Source of the DNA: Zychaea mexicana
Lineage: Eukaryota > Mucoromycota > Mucoromycetes > Mucorales > Lichtheimiaceae
Assembly (NCBI RefSeq): GCF_025766255.1
Contig: NW_026516676.1
Location: 1 to 64,000 of the forward strand
DNA: 64,000 bases
Reading direction: 5' to 3'
Below the pieces are notes generated by a model. That model was not told the origin of the DNA and made no database searches. It saw nothing but the letters and a program-made list of their open reading frames with translations. Shown here one piece after another: positions 1 through 10,969 of this stretch. Each line of letters starts with the position of its first letter. Position 1 is the stretch's first letter. A program made the position numbers and the translations under genes.

Positions 1-22
1 GTCGCAATACTCGCAATACACA

Positions 23-158
23 CCCATGAGAGGAACATCTTGTTGGGGTGGTACCACCAAGGCCATCTGATGTGCATTACTCGGACTTCCGAAAGTAGGT
101 CATAATATACACCCATGAGAGGAACATCTTGTAAGGACGGTACCACCAAGGCCATCTG
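23..158 (+). repeat. Pair of 47-bp dispersed repeats (set 1)
   Basis: Two copies of a 47-bp module lie at 23-69 and 112-158. Each begins cccatgagaggaacatcttg and ends ggtaccaccaaggccatctg, with a few variable bases between. The same module recurs as pairs at 11416-11542 and 17267-17402. It contains an imperfect A-box-like stretch on the minus strand, but the spacing does not fit a tRNA. Its function is unknown. Confidence 0.8.
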
Positions 159-3100
159 ATGTGCATTACTAGTACTTTTCGAAAATCCTGATTATTATTG
201 AAGAAAAAAACAAAAGTTTCGTCGGGCACGTTAAGATCAAGGCATAAGCTCTGAGATTGAAAATATCTGAGTTATTATGTTATGTAAGATTTAATATTGT
301 TGTAAGTGGGTGGAATGGAGGCTTTGTAAATGTACTAAGATGTTTGGTCATTTTTTTTTGTATGGAGGTTTTACCCTCAAAATTCTTATTAAAAATGGTA
401 CAAAATGATGAAGAGGGGTTCCAAGGCCGCTAATATATAAACAACGAAAGAGAAAAAAAAATTGCAATAAAAGAGTGTTGATATGTTCAATCACTGAATT
501 TGCAATCTTTTGTGGAAGAAAAGGAATGTCCTAGAAAATAAATTTCTAATAGGCACGCCATATATGTAAAAGAGTGTAAGAAATAATTAATAATAAATTT
601 GTGTGTGAGAAGATTGAAGAAGCAGGATCTCCCGTAAAGAAGAAATGAAGAAAAGTGGAAGGACGGGATCATAAAACTATAATAATTCCATACTTGATAT
701 TTTGATGGACATAAGAAAAGAAAATGTATATTATTTTCTATGGAGAGTTGGCATATACGTATTAAACTGAAAGGATGATTGAAAGCATGTATTAAAGCTG
801 ATGTTGGTAATTTGTGATAATATATTCGAAAGAGTAAATTACGTGCATAGTGATCTATAGGAGTTGACCAAAAAAATTCCAATTCTGAGGTAAAATTAGT
901 GAAGTAGAAGTTTATTGTTTATGATTTTGTCAATATTTTTTTTGTAGACCATTGTTGAAGCATTATGTTGGATGTGGCTGTGGTGGTGAATGGTTGATAA
1001 TTAATAAGTTCAAGTGAATGGTGATGATTAATTGTTTGTTGATGTGGTGGTTGATAAAAGCGTGTGAAGAAGGGAAAAAAGACATAATGGTTGTTGTTAA
1101 GGTCATCTTTGAGTCGGTTTTGAAGTGTGGGGTATTGGATGTAATTATGTTGCTGTTGATCACGTAATTGTAGTTGACCCAAGGTTGAATCATAAATAAA
1201 AAAAAATCTTGAACAATGCGTTTGGTGAAACCTGGACAGCGTGGTGGTCGATTTGAAGATATTTGATCATAGTGTGAGTATCTTGTTTTTGTGACGTGTT
1301 GATAAAAATAAATAGGGTGGATCCAGCAGTGATATATTTTTCATGCGCATGGCTCACACACCATCTTTTTTTGCTGGGTACTCTATCATGATTCTCATCC
1401 ACCTGTTCAAGAAAAGTTGCTGCGTTTTATATTTGTTTATTACCCAAAAACCAACACGGATCTCTAATTCCTGCTTTACATATTTAACGACAATTTGTTT
1501 TGTGCTCATGAATTTAAGATCTTTTGATTTATTGTATTCTTTATATCATTCACCAGTGGAATCTTAGTTATAATCATATATTATTGTTTATGGTCAAGGT
1601 ATCTTTTGGCAGCAATGGTAGAGTTTAACTTTCCCTATTTTTTTTTATCTTTCTCTATCTCTTCAATAAAAAAAACAACCCATCTCGTATATTTTTATAT
1701 TTATTTACTGGCTTATTTTTATATAACAGTATGGTCGATGTTGTTCCGGTACAATCACTCTATAGCGGAGTTGATTTTTTTTCCAGGAATTTGATGAAGG
1801 TCAGAGCGATGTGGCGCATAGCAACTTTTAAACTATTCCTGTTGCTAATGTATTGCCTGTACAAACATCCCAGCGTCAAACATGACTGATAATAGTAAAA
1901 GACTCGAAGGTGATATAATGCTGCTCCTTCAATGAAATATTAAAAATAATAAGGACTAATAATATACCAGCGATCTGTTCTCAATTGAGTTGTAAGAAAG
2001 AGAATGGGCCAGTTCTGTTTCAGTCTGTTATAGATGCCATGGAAACTGAAATCGTTCAAAGCAGTCTTATTTTTGGTGTGAATTTTGATTATAAGGCAAT
2101 GTGGATCAAGGACATTCAAAATTGTGCCAACAATCTTGAAATACGACTGGTAAATGCAAAAGATTGATGACAAGATAACTTCGGGCGAATAATACGCTAC
2201 TAACACTATTTGCATAATATGGTTAGGATAACGCGAAGCCAACATGGAAGCGTATTGAAAACAAGCTCAATATCGAACGTCAAGACAACACATCAGCACC
2301 AGTAAAATCAAGATCAACTCCGGCACCAGTAGCATCCTCTTCCTCCTCATCCCCTTCTTCTTCCTCGTCCTCTACTTGTCCAACTTTAAAAACCAAGCTT
2401 TCGACCATTGACCGTGACAAGGTATTAAAAGTGTATGATGCATTGATACGAGATGAAAACACATGCTGGGTGCTGAAGGCAACCAAACGACAAGCCACAC
2501 TCGAAAAAAAGACACTATGGTCAGTCAAAAGAAAAATGCGTGAATTCGTTGCCACTCTTACCTACGTCCAGTAAGTATTGTTCATGGGAAATAAAAAAAA
2601 AGAAAAAGAAAAAACGAAATGAGTCACTAATTCATCTTCAGTCCTACTTTATTATTTATTCTTGACATGAGTGATTTGAATTGGGTCAATTATTTCAATA
2701 AGGAAGAGCTGGAGGAACTCAAGAGTAGTGGCCAGCCTATCCTTCGATGCATACACGACGAACTCAAACCAAAGTTCGAGCAGATTGAAAATTTGGTAAG
2801 TCTGTGTATGTGAACGGCAACACCATATGTAAATTTCAATATTATTAACTTATTTCAGTTATCGTCGTGATAATATGTATATAGAAATCTGCTTTGGATG
2901 CTTATAATTTTAGACGACTCATTGATCATCATCCCATTGAACAACCTTTGCTTGCATGGCTTTCCCAGACGTTGATGCAAACGGCAACGTTTTTTACTCC
3001 TGGCGCGCGTACACCTACTCAAAATATGTTGGAAAGTGATAAACTATATTATCTGTGGAGCTTATTGAGTACGATTCACCGTAATTCGGGCATTGAAGCA

Positions 3101-4398
3101 TTGGGGTGAGTGTAAAATTTAATTTGGATGAAGCTGGTCAAAAGCAAAGAATCTTTGGATATTCAGTGTTGACAAAATTTTCATTTTCATTTTATTATTT
3201 AAAGAAAGGAAAAAACAAGTACCTTTCATGCTAAAATCTTAAATTCAAAACGCAAACTATCTGCTGTTGATGAGATTGAACGTGAAAAGATTGGTAGAAG
3301 ACTTGATACAATTTATAGTGGCAGGGGTATTGAATTGGGTGTATTAGAGGCAGGTCCTACGAAAGATAATACAAAAGAATTCGAAGAATTTGTTTTCAAG
3401 GATATGTTGAGCGAAATCGTGAGCCGTCGTCCTTCACTCTTACATAAGGCTCATGTCCTTGGTTACAACATAAATGGTATGTATGCAAAATAATAATAAT
3501 AATAATAATAATAGTAGTTTTATGATAGAATCGACACAGGTAACAGAAACCCGTTGATGATACTTAAACCTGATCTATTTTAGGAGGTTAATAGCAAACC
3601 CCTTGACACTTTCGCCTAGCTATACCGTGTATACTAAGTTGTGTAGATGGAGATACCATTAATGACACTCCCATCCATGCTTACTACATGTTAGGAAGCA
3701 CTTAAGATAGAGCTTCTTTATTGTACTATTATGTAGTTAACTATATGTAATGCTATTTTATGCGCCCAAGATTCGTTACATCTAGTTTAACTTTAATTAT
3801 ATTTTAATCTCGTTATTAGATGAGGTCACTACAACTGTTAAGCCAATATGTTCTTTATGTCCGATATATGTGCCTGATTGAGAGGCTATTTATGTTCTTA
3901 TATGTTAAACGAATGGACCCACTTCCATGAGCTGCATGTGGTCTATTAATGATTAATAGAGTCTCCTGAGAGACCACCGTTTATGTTTTATATCTTTTAA
4001 TTTTTTTTAAATTCTTTTTATTATTATTACCATTGTACGAAAAAGTACTTTGCGCTCTTTAGAGATAGCAAAGACAATAAAATCTTTTATAAACATTTTT
4101 AAAATTTATATACGTTTGCTGGATGGCGTTTGCTATTATCGAGTATACTTATATATAAATCGTAGAGCTATTTCATTGATGAGTGAGAACTGAGGGGGCC
4201 AAAAGTCTGCATACCAGCATTTATCTTTAATGATTTAGAGTTGACTCGTTCTATATTTATGTGTTACCTAGATACTTAAATGGATCCTGACTGTATGAAA
4301 AGACATACCATTAATTGAGATTCGTTATATCTACATTCCAATTACCGTAGGGAATTAAAATCCACCAGTCGAGTTATCTTTTCTACTTTACTTATTTT

Positions 4399-4806
4399 AT
4401 GATGGACGCCTTTACTGAATTCGAACAAACACTTTCTTACAACTTCCATAACTACACTCATGCAAAAGACCTTATTCACTGGTTATCCAGTGTGGGTGAA
4501 GCAAACATCCAATATGCTCGAGTACATCGCGAACTCCAAGAGCGTTTAAATCAAATCACCCAGTCCGAGCCACAAGCAGGTGCTATTTACCTTAACTGGG
4601 CACACCCGTTCTGGAGGGCAAAGCGCCTCGCCTTTTTGAGCATCCTCCAATCACGACAAGTTGGAGGTCGTTCCCAGAACATGGAATATTCTAACATCAA
4701 CTCCGACTACGTGCATATGCATAAAAAAGAATTTATATATTTCAAAAAAAAAACATATATAAAGAAGAAAAATATCCTAAACAATCAACTCTATCATACC
4801 ACTTGA
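4399..4806 (+). CDS. Hypothetical protein in the 3.5-kb insertion (ORF1)
   Basis: A 135-aa ORF starting MMDAFTEFEQTLSYNF. The first 100 residues have balanced composition with aromatic and charged residues (HAKDLIHWLSS, YLNWAHPFWRAKRL). The tail becomes lysine- and tyrosine-rich and low in complexity, so the real product may be shorter or spliced. It lies 9 bp upstream of the next ORF on the same strand, which suggests two consecutive cistrons or exons of one element gene. I recognise no family. A gag-like or ORF1-like nucleic-acid-binding role would fit its place, but that is a guess. Confidence 0.4.
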   Translation: MMDAFTEFEQTLSYNFHNYTHAKDLIHWLSSVGEANIQYARVHRELQERLNQITQSEPQAGAIYLNWAHPFWRAKRLAFLSILQSRQVGGRSQNMEYSNINSDYVHMHKKEFIYFKKKTYIKKKNILNNQLYHTT

Positions 4807-4815
4807 ACTACTACA

Positions 4816-5346
4816 ATGAACAACAACAACAACACCCAAAACAACACCAACATTACCATTGTAGCTCCATGGGCTCAAGAAACGATGACGGGCAATAGCT
4901 CGGACGGATGGGGACCAACCCCCACGCATATTCCAAGCAGAAACGAAGGCGGTTGGGCCTCGGAACCAAGCGTAGCTAGCTACGAAGACGATGCCATGGA
5001 TATCGATGAACAATCAACCACGCATACATCACCATCGCCGCCACCACAAGACCAACGAAACCACCAACAAGACGTAGCGTTGGATACCTTGGACGCCATC
5101 ATCGATGTGGACATAGAGGCGTTCACGACAGTAGCAACAGCTTATGCAAGCATCTCTACATTGCTGAGCTTGCGTACCCATCTACAACAGCAGCTTACCC
5201 AGTTGGCGGGTAATACAACCAGAATCATCCAACATGTACCAGTGCGGGCGCACCTGCAACGAAACCAAAATCAGCAGAGACAATTAACTCTTGCTATCGT
5301 TATTAGAGACACCTTCCCTTGGGTGCCCTGTGAACCTATACTGTGA
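4816..5346 (+). CDS. Hypothetical Asn/Gln-rich protein in the 3.5-kb insertion (ORF2)
   Basis: A 176-aa ORF with an Asn-rich start, an acidic and proline-rich middle (YEDDAMDIDEQS) and a Gln-rich helical C-terminal half. A one-base shift near 5310 opens a frame reading LGCPVNLYCEECRNVFLGHN and then a stop. Its cysteine and histidine spacing looks like a small zinc finger. A single indel may thus separate the body from a C-terminal zinc-binding tail, a layout common in element-encoded nucleic-acid-binding proteins. No known family was recognised. It follows the 135-aa ORF at 4399-4806 closely. Confidence 0.4.
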   Translation: MNNNNNTQNNTNITIVAPWAQETMTGNSSDGWGPTPTHIPSRNEGGWASEPSVASYEDDAMDIDEQSTTHTSPSPPPQDQRNHQQDVALDTLDAIIDVDIEAFTTVATAYASISTLLSLRTHLQQQLTQLAGNTTRIIQHVPVRAHLQRNQNQQRQLTLAIVIRDTFPWVPCEPIL

Positions 5347-5807
5347 AGAGTGCCGAAACGTCTTCCTAGGACACAACTGACGAGGATACGACGATCCGAG
5401 TTTTTGGAGACCTAATGGTTCTCACTTACAAATTATACCTTCTTATTATCATTATACATACATTATATATATATTAAGAGAAAATGTAGTAGAAAAGAAA
5501 AAAAAACATATAACATACAAACAATAAAAAAATATCATGTAAACCCAAACTTTTGTAAGCCTAAACGGCAATCTCCCAACTGTACTACAAACCCACATAC
5601 ACACACACACACACACACAGACTATATCAGTACCTGTTTATACATATCAAACCTTTTATTTTAATAAACTGCAATAGGTACAGAAATATAAATCGATCAT
5701 AAACCACAATACAATCAAAAAAAAGAGAACATAAACAAACAAACACACACGATATACACAAAGATACACATCAAAACCCATTATCACACATAAACACACA
5801 AACAAAA

Positions 5808-6130
5808 GGATGGAGCGCCGACTCATACAGAGTGACTCTACGACTCGCACCTGATTCAACAACAATACTATGGAGCGCCGACACATACACAGAGCGACTC
5901 TACGAGCCACATACAACTTATCAAACCGATCGAACGGATGGAGCACCGAAACATACAGAGCGACTTTACGATCCAAACAACAATATCACATCAATCACAT
6001 CAAATGGATAGAGCACCGACACATTTACAGCGTGACTTTACGATCCAAACAACATCACAAAAGAATTACAACAAAAACGAATGGATGGAGCCGCTGACGC
6101 ATATACAGAGCGACTTTACGACCCATTATA
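5808..6130 (+). repeat. Minisatellite, about five units of roughly 64 bp
   Basis: The phrase ggatggagcgccgac followed by catacagagcgactttacga recurs with variation at about 5808, 5869, 5936, 6005 and 6083. Spacer lengths between units vary. It lies inside the 3.5-kb insertion. ORFs reported across it on either strand are by-products of the repeat. Confidence 0.75.
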
Positions 6131-6704
6131 CAACAATTCAAACGATGTGGGACCATCTTTTTCTGGGACCGAGGAGGTGTGATACCCCGAGAACTATCCC
6201 TACAATAAAATCTGAATACAAGAAAGAGCTGCATAACAAACATCAAGCACATCACATCACACAACAACAAGAGCTCTACTACAGCAGCCTCGCAATTACT
6301 ACAACATTCTGGCACTTTCCAATAAGGACACAGCGATCCAATAACTACGCAGCAACAACTCTACAAACTTCTGGCACCTTCCAAATTGCCGAGGAATAGC
6401 TAATAATAGCATTACTCCTAGACTTTCCAATTGATTCCACATCCATAACCATTGGATGCGAGTACTTTCCACAACCTTCGAGCATCATCTTTGATGTTCA
6501 ATTATTATAGATGTATTGAATTATTTTGAAAGATATAAATACCCCCTCATTTTATATAAGTAAAGACATTGAATTTCTACCTCCCACTTTTGACTTAACT
6601 TTTCAAGTGTTGTTTTCAATCACTCAAGACCTAAACACGGCTTGTTTTATCTTACATATTATTTATTGCTCATAACTGAAGCTAAATAAACTCTTCTATT
6701 AAGA

Positions 6705-6835
6705 CCAGACGTAACATACCTGCTCTTATTTCTCATTTACTTGGACAGACGTAACATTCCTGATCCTTATTCCTCATTCATTTTGGACAGACGTAACATC
6801 CCTGATCCTCATTTCTACTCACTGAGCTTAATCAA
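6705..6835 (+). repeat. Three-unit tandem repeat of about 45-50 bp
   Basis: The motif cagacgtaacatNcctg followed by a pyrimidine-rich stretch ending near ttggacagac appears three times, beginning at about 6708, 6747 and 6789. It sits near the right end of the 3.5-kb insertion, downstream of an AT-rich stretch with a TATA-like tatataag at about 6556. Confidence 0.7.
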
Positions 6836-7333
6836 GACAACAGCTCCCTACTATTTACAACCTTGGATATAACCCATACACATTTCTACCTTCTTTTACA
6901 CTCATATCACTTCACAACCCGTCTGTAATAAACGATATTATTACTGGTGCTCACTACAAACATACACATAAACCGTTACGCAACTACCTGGAATACCCCA
7001 AATTCACTGTAACAATAGTACAAGACTGATGAGAATATGTGCGCTAAAACAAATCAAATACAATAGGTGATGCTGTTCGTTTAATAGATGCAGATATTCC
7101 TAGTGGTCATATTGTAAGAATTCGACGAACAGATGAACTCGAGTACCCATCAGACAATGATGACTATGTTTTGAAGATGGTGTCATTGCTAGAACTAGCT
7201 TCGTACGCAAAAGCCATTATCGATGACACTTATTCTTTATGCTGTCAAACCTGAGTCCCGCCATCGGCAACTGGTAATCCAAGTCTACTTCCTCCATCAT
7301 TTGCTCCCAATACTGATAACCAAGGTCAATCTT

Positions 7334-9639
7334 TAGGGATTAAACTTGAACTATTAAATATATTACATTTAATTGTTTAATATTTATCAATGACTTAATA
7401 TTAATTTCTTATAAATATATATAATTTTCAGATTTTGAAATTTTTTTAGGATGAATATCAATTTAATATGTAAAACCTATTTACATTTGTTACTATCATA
7501 TGGAGGAACAATTCTATTTATTTGTTGTAAATATAAATCAAAGCAGTTGATAGTTTATAAGGTGTAAGTTGTAAAAAAAACTTGCGCCGTGACTCTTTGT
7601 GGTTCTTTCTCTTAGAGAAAGGTTCTTGAATTTCAATAAAAAATAACATTTTTTGTCTTTGAAAAATTCAAAATAACTTTATACTTATTTTAATTATATA
7701 TAATTATCAGTACTATAATGACCTAATTTTTATCTTATAAAATAATTTTACATACTTTTTTCTATAAAATTAAATTTTATTATATTATATGAATTAGATA
7801 TCAAAATAGAAGATAAATAATAATTATATAGATATTTAATTTTGGTTTTTGCCTAAGGTTATAAGTTTTTCCTGATTGCTTTGTAAATAAGTTAAAAGAA
7901 CGGTTTTTATTATAAATTTTCAAAATGGTATTTGATGAATATAATAGCTAACTAAATAAAGAAGAAGTTTTAAAATATAAAACATTATTACAGGAAGAGA
8001 TAGATAAATTAATTATAAATGAATGGGGATTTATAAATGAAAATTAGAAGAAAAAACAAAATAATTATAAGCATCGAACAGAATTGAAATATATTAAAGA
8101 AATAGATGAAATTAAAAAAGAATTATTACAAAAGTTAGGATATACTTCTGTATTTTTCTTTTTAACCAAAATATATCCACATAAGAATTATCCTTCACTA
8201 TATTTTGAAATTGAAAAAGGGTTATATTTAATATATCATCTTGTATCAGGTATTACATCTAGAGATATGAAACGAAATATACCATATACATCATTCTATA
8301 AATTTTATAAAGAATTTTGGATAACAAATTATGATAGTTTGAATAAATATATAGATATATGTCTAAAAAATATGTTTTCTAATATTAAAGAATTTATTCT
8401 GTATTAATAAAAAACCCTAAAAATTTTAAAAATATAACATTACTATTAGATAGTCATGATAGTACTATTGAATATGATAAGCCTGACATTTCTGCACAAA
8501 AACAATGGTCATATAAATTAAAAACATCAGGTTTAAGAACACAAGTATTAATAGATATTAATAATTTTATAATTGTAGTTTCTGATAGTCAACTATGTGG
8601 AGTTAGTACTGATGGTGGTATGTTTTTAAACATGAAATTATATACAAAAATGGATAAAAGAGATGTTTTAGCTATTGATGGTGGTTACATATTATTTATT
8701 AAACAGTTTGAAGACTTATGTAAAAAGAAACATATTTCATTAAGTAAGTGATAATAATTTCTTTTATCCTATTAGAAAAGATCCTAATGAAGAATTGAAT
8801 ATACAAAAAAACCATTTTAATGATGTATTTGGAAGTTTCCAGTCAGCTATAGAAGACCGATTTTGTGAATTAGGAAATAAATGTAAACGATTTTCTAATA
8901 ATAACTCTACATTAGAAACAGTTGATTATAAATATATTAACTTACAAATAAAAGTAGTATTTTTACTCAAAAATATACAAATATTTACAGATACATTCAA
9001 TATAATTACACAAGAACACCATAAACTATAGGCTGAAAAAAACTTTGAGTTTCCTACTGATGAAAAACTAATAGATATAGTTTTACATAATGAGATAAAG
9101 CAAATGGAAAAAATTAAAATAATGAGTGAATTATAAAATGTTTTATCAGATTTATCATTAGGAAGTGATAATATGATTATTGATGATAATAATAATAATG
9201 AAGAATCTAATAATCATATAATTGATAATAATGAAAATATAGATTTCCCTGAATATAAAAATATTAATAGAAAAAAAAGAAAGAAAAATAAAAGTGAAAG
9301 AAAAATTAATTTAAATTTAATTAGAGAAATTAACAAAAATAATAATTTTTATGAAATTGAAACAGTTATAGAACATAAATCAAGTAAGAATAATGAATAT
9401 GAATTTCTTGTTAGGTGGAAAGATTATGATGAAACAGATAATTCCTGGGTAAATAACAAAGATTTCAAGGAAAAACAAATATTAAAAGATTATTTTAAAA
9501 CCAAAAACATTAAGTATTAAATTAATTATTCTTGTATAAGTAGATTATTATTATAATGTTTCTAATGATTATATTTAAACTATTAAATGTAGTAGGTCTC
9601 ATAATTTTGTTATCAAACATAAGGATAAGGATTAATTTT
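7334..9639 (+). mobile_element. AT-rich DDE/chromodomain DNA transposon, decayed
   Basis: This 2.3-kb insertion interrupts the last exon of the copy 1 pseudogene. CTT (or TCTT) lies on both sides (7331-7333 and 9640-9642), while copy 2 has an uninterrupted reading there. A 3-bp duplication is typical of the PIF/Harbinger group. Subterminal stretches near 7366 (acatttaattgtttaa) and 9582 (inverted, acatttaatagtttaa) form an imperfect inverted repeat; no clean terminal repeat is seen. Base composition is strikingly AT-rich compared with its surroundings. It encodes a broken transposase (7925-9520). Confidence 0.75.
7925..9520 (+). pseudogene. DDE transposase (Harbinger/IS5-like) with C-terminal chromodomain, broken
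   Basis: Translated pieces in changing frames give a DDE_4-like transposase. The acidic triad is visible in LLLDSHDSTIEYD (about 8437), DVLAIDGGYILF (about 8670) and SAIEDRFCELGNK (about 8850). The C-terminal part holds a chromodomain, with EYEFLVRWKDYDETDNSW and the aromatic-cage residues expected of that fold (about 9370-9500). Frameshifts lie near 8400 and 8750. In-frame TAA/TAG codons lie near 7950, 8047, 9031 and 9134. In S. pombe, chromodomains on Tf1-type integrases guide insertion, and chromoviral ones can bind heterochromatin marks. A similar role here is inference. Not functional as it stands. Confidence 0.75.
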
Positions 9640-9734
9640 CTTCGAACGCCTCTGGTTCTGTCAAAAAATCTCGTAAAAATACAAATTAATTCCTTTCAGC
9701 ATCCATTCCCTCCACCGCTGGACTGCTTTATTTT

Positions 9735-10268
9735 CACACATCCTATACACCCCACTACCTGAAGTTCTGTGCATCATTTTCATTATTATCCATTTTTTAT
9801 GATCGTCTATGGTTGTTTTACTATTATCATATATGCCCTATCATTTTTATTATTATTACCATTTCCTCATCATTATCATTTTACTATCATTTTTTATTAT
9901 CATCATTTGTCTCATTACATTCTCTTATTATTCCCCACATGAGTACATCAAAAAATTAGCAAGAACAATTGTTCGATATTATCACAAAGCACTGATACCT
10001 AATACACAAGATTTTAAATAAGCATATTCAATAAAAGGGAATGCCCTCTATTTTTTTTTGTTTGATCATCACTATTTTACTATGTATTGGTAGTCCATAA
10101 TGGATGATTTCCATTTTGACTTCTGGGACAAAAAATATGTGTGTAAGAGTCATTGTAGCGTTGTTGCTATAGCTACGCCTAAATTTACATGGTGTGGCTC
10201 AACTTTAAGTAATTTCGTTCAGATAGCTCAATAGGCTAGTTGCCGGAATGGAGTCTGATGATGTGGTA
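9735..10268 (+). repeat. Left arm of a large palindrome
   Basis: The sequence from ttcacacatcctatac to gatgatgtggt is repeated in inverted orientation at 10437-10969, with few mismatches. The arm is the 3' flank of the duplicated gene. A third copy, same orientation as this arm, lies at about 21177-21677. An AT-rich ORF in the arms appears on opposite strands in the two arms and is not judged coding. Confidence 0.9.
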
Positions 10269-10436
10269 GGGATCCGCCCTTGGTATCAACGCTTGATTTG
10301 GCCCTTCCCATAATACCATATATTTAGACAAAAAAATTGTAATACATAGCTTAGAAAGAACTAAAGTACTAGATTGTAGAATGAATTTTCTTTTATTGTT
10401 TATCTGAGAATAAAAGTGCGGCTAGAAGAGCATTAA

Positions 10437-10969
10437 CCAACCACATCATCGGACTCCATTCCAGCAACTAGCCTATTGAGCTATCTGAACGAAATTACTT
10501 GAAGTTGAGCCACACTATGCAAATTTAGGCGTAGCCATAGCAACAACGCTACAATGACTCTTACACATATTTTTTGTCCCAGAAGTCAAAATGAAAATCA
10601 TCCATTATGGACTACTAACACATAGTAAAATAGTGATGATCAAACAAAAAAAAGTAGAGGGCATTCCCTTTTATTGAATATGCTTATTTATAATCTTGTG
10701 TATTAGGTGTCAGTGCTTTGTGATAATATCGAACAATTGTTCTTGCTAATTTTTTAATGTACTCATGTGGGGAATAATAAGAGAATGTAATGAGACAAAT
10801 GATGATAATAAAAAATGATAGTAAAATGATAATGATGAGGAAATGGTAATAATAATAAAAATGATAGGGCATATATGATAATAGTAAAACAACCATAGAC
10901 GATCATAGAAAATGGATAATAATGTAAATGATGCACAGAACTTCAGGTAGTGGGGTGTATAGGATGTGT
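10437..10969 (-). repeat. Right arm of a large palindrome
   Basis: Inverted copy of 9735-10268, separated by a spacer of about 168 bp (10269-10436). Where the two arms differ, this arm often agrees with copy 2 at 21177-21677, for example in gttgctatggctacgcc against gttgctatagctacgcc in the left arm. It may therefore be derived from, or converted with, another copy. Confidence 0.9.

Larger units (their letters stand above)
3510..7020 (+). mobile_element. Unclassified 3.5-kb insertion with 7-bp target duplication
   Basis: Comparison with copy 2 shows that 3517-7013 is extra sequence inside an intron. It is flanked by AATAGTA on both sides (3510-3516 and 7014-7020). The ends read gttttatgatag and ttcactgtaac; I see no long terminal inverted repeat and no LTR pair. 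It contains two ORFs (4399-4806 and 4816-5346), a minisatellite at about 5810-6130 and a three-unit tandem repeat at about 6705-6830. No reverse transcriptase, transposase or recombinase is recognisable. It is therefore probably a non-autonomous or internally deleted element. A 7-8 bp duplication would suit hAT-like or P-like elements or a LINE, but the class is unresolved. Confidence 0.65.
1994..9689 (+). pseudogene. Decayed copy of the 482-aa duplicated gene
   Basis: This is copy 1 of the gene intact at 19232-21133. Exons can be followed at about 1994-2149, 2239-2570, 2642-2795, 2885-3105, 3205-3476 and 7080-9689. Several lesions are visible. The ATG that starts copy 2 is AAG here (1994). 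Eighteen bases, six codons, are missing in frame near 3386. A CGA codon has become TGA at 7252-7254. A 3.5 kb insertion sits in the fifth intron (3517-7013), and a 2.3 kb insertion sits in the last exon (7334-9639). The intron insertion alone might have been tolerated, but the stop and the exon insertion make a full product impossible. The function of the family is not known to me. Confidence 0.8.
1..10268 (+). repeat. Segmental duplication, copy 1 (interrupted)
   Basis: This stretch matches 17245-21677 base for base over most of its length, in the same orientation, by direct reading. Position n here corresponds to about n+17241 up to position 3516. The match is broken by two insertions (3517-7013 and 7334-9639) that are absent from the other copy. 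It resumes at 7021-7333 and at 9643 to about 10225. The left end is cut by the window start, so the true unit may be longer. The copies differ by scattered substitutions and a few small indels, which suggests a fairly recent duplication. The unit includes one gene (decayed here), its flanks and two copies of a 47-bp repeat at its left end. Confidence 0.9.

Noticed and set aside
487..1402. Minus-strand ORFs of 131, 87, 76 and 70 aa, repeated at 17728-18643
   Set aside because: They are preserved in both places only because the whole segment is duplicated. Their composition is AT-driven, no domain is visible and the two overlapping frames are equally conserved.
5656..6399. ORFs across the minisatellite at 5808-6130 on both strands
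   Set aside because: Their apparent repeats come from the DNA repeat, and several frames are open at once.
10220..10300. Possible tRNA or tRNA-derived SINE (A-box-like tagctcaatagg)
   Set aside because: No B box at the right distance and no cloverleaf that I could fold by eye.
9809..10896. Hydrophobic 70-aa ORF in both palindrome arms
   Set aside because: It is the translation of an AT-rich repeat (Ile/Leu/Phe/Tyr runs) in inverted copies, without a start context or family.
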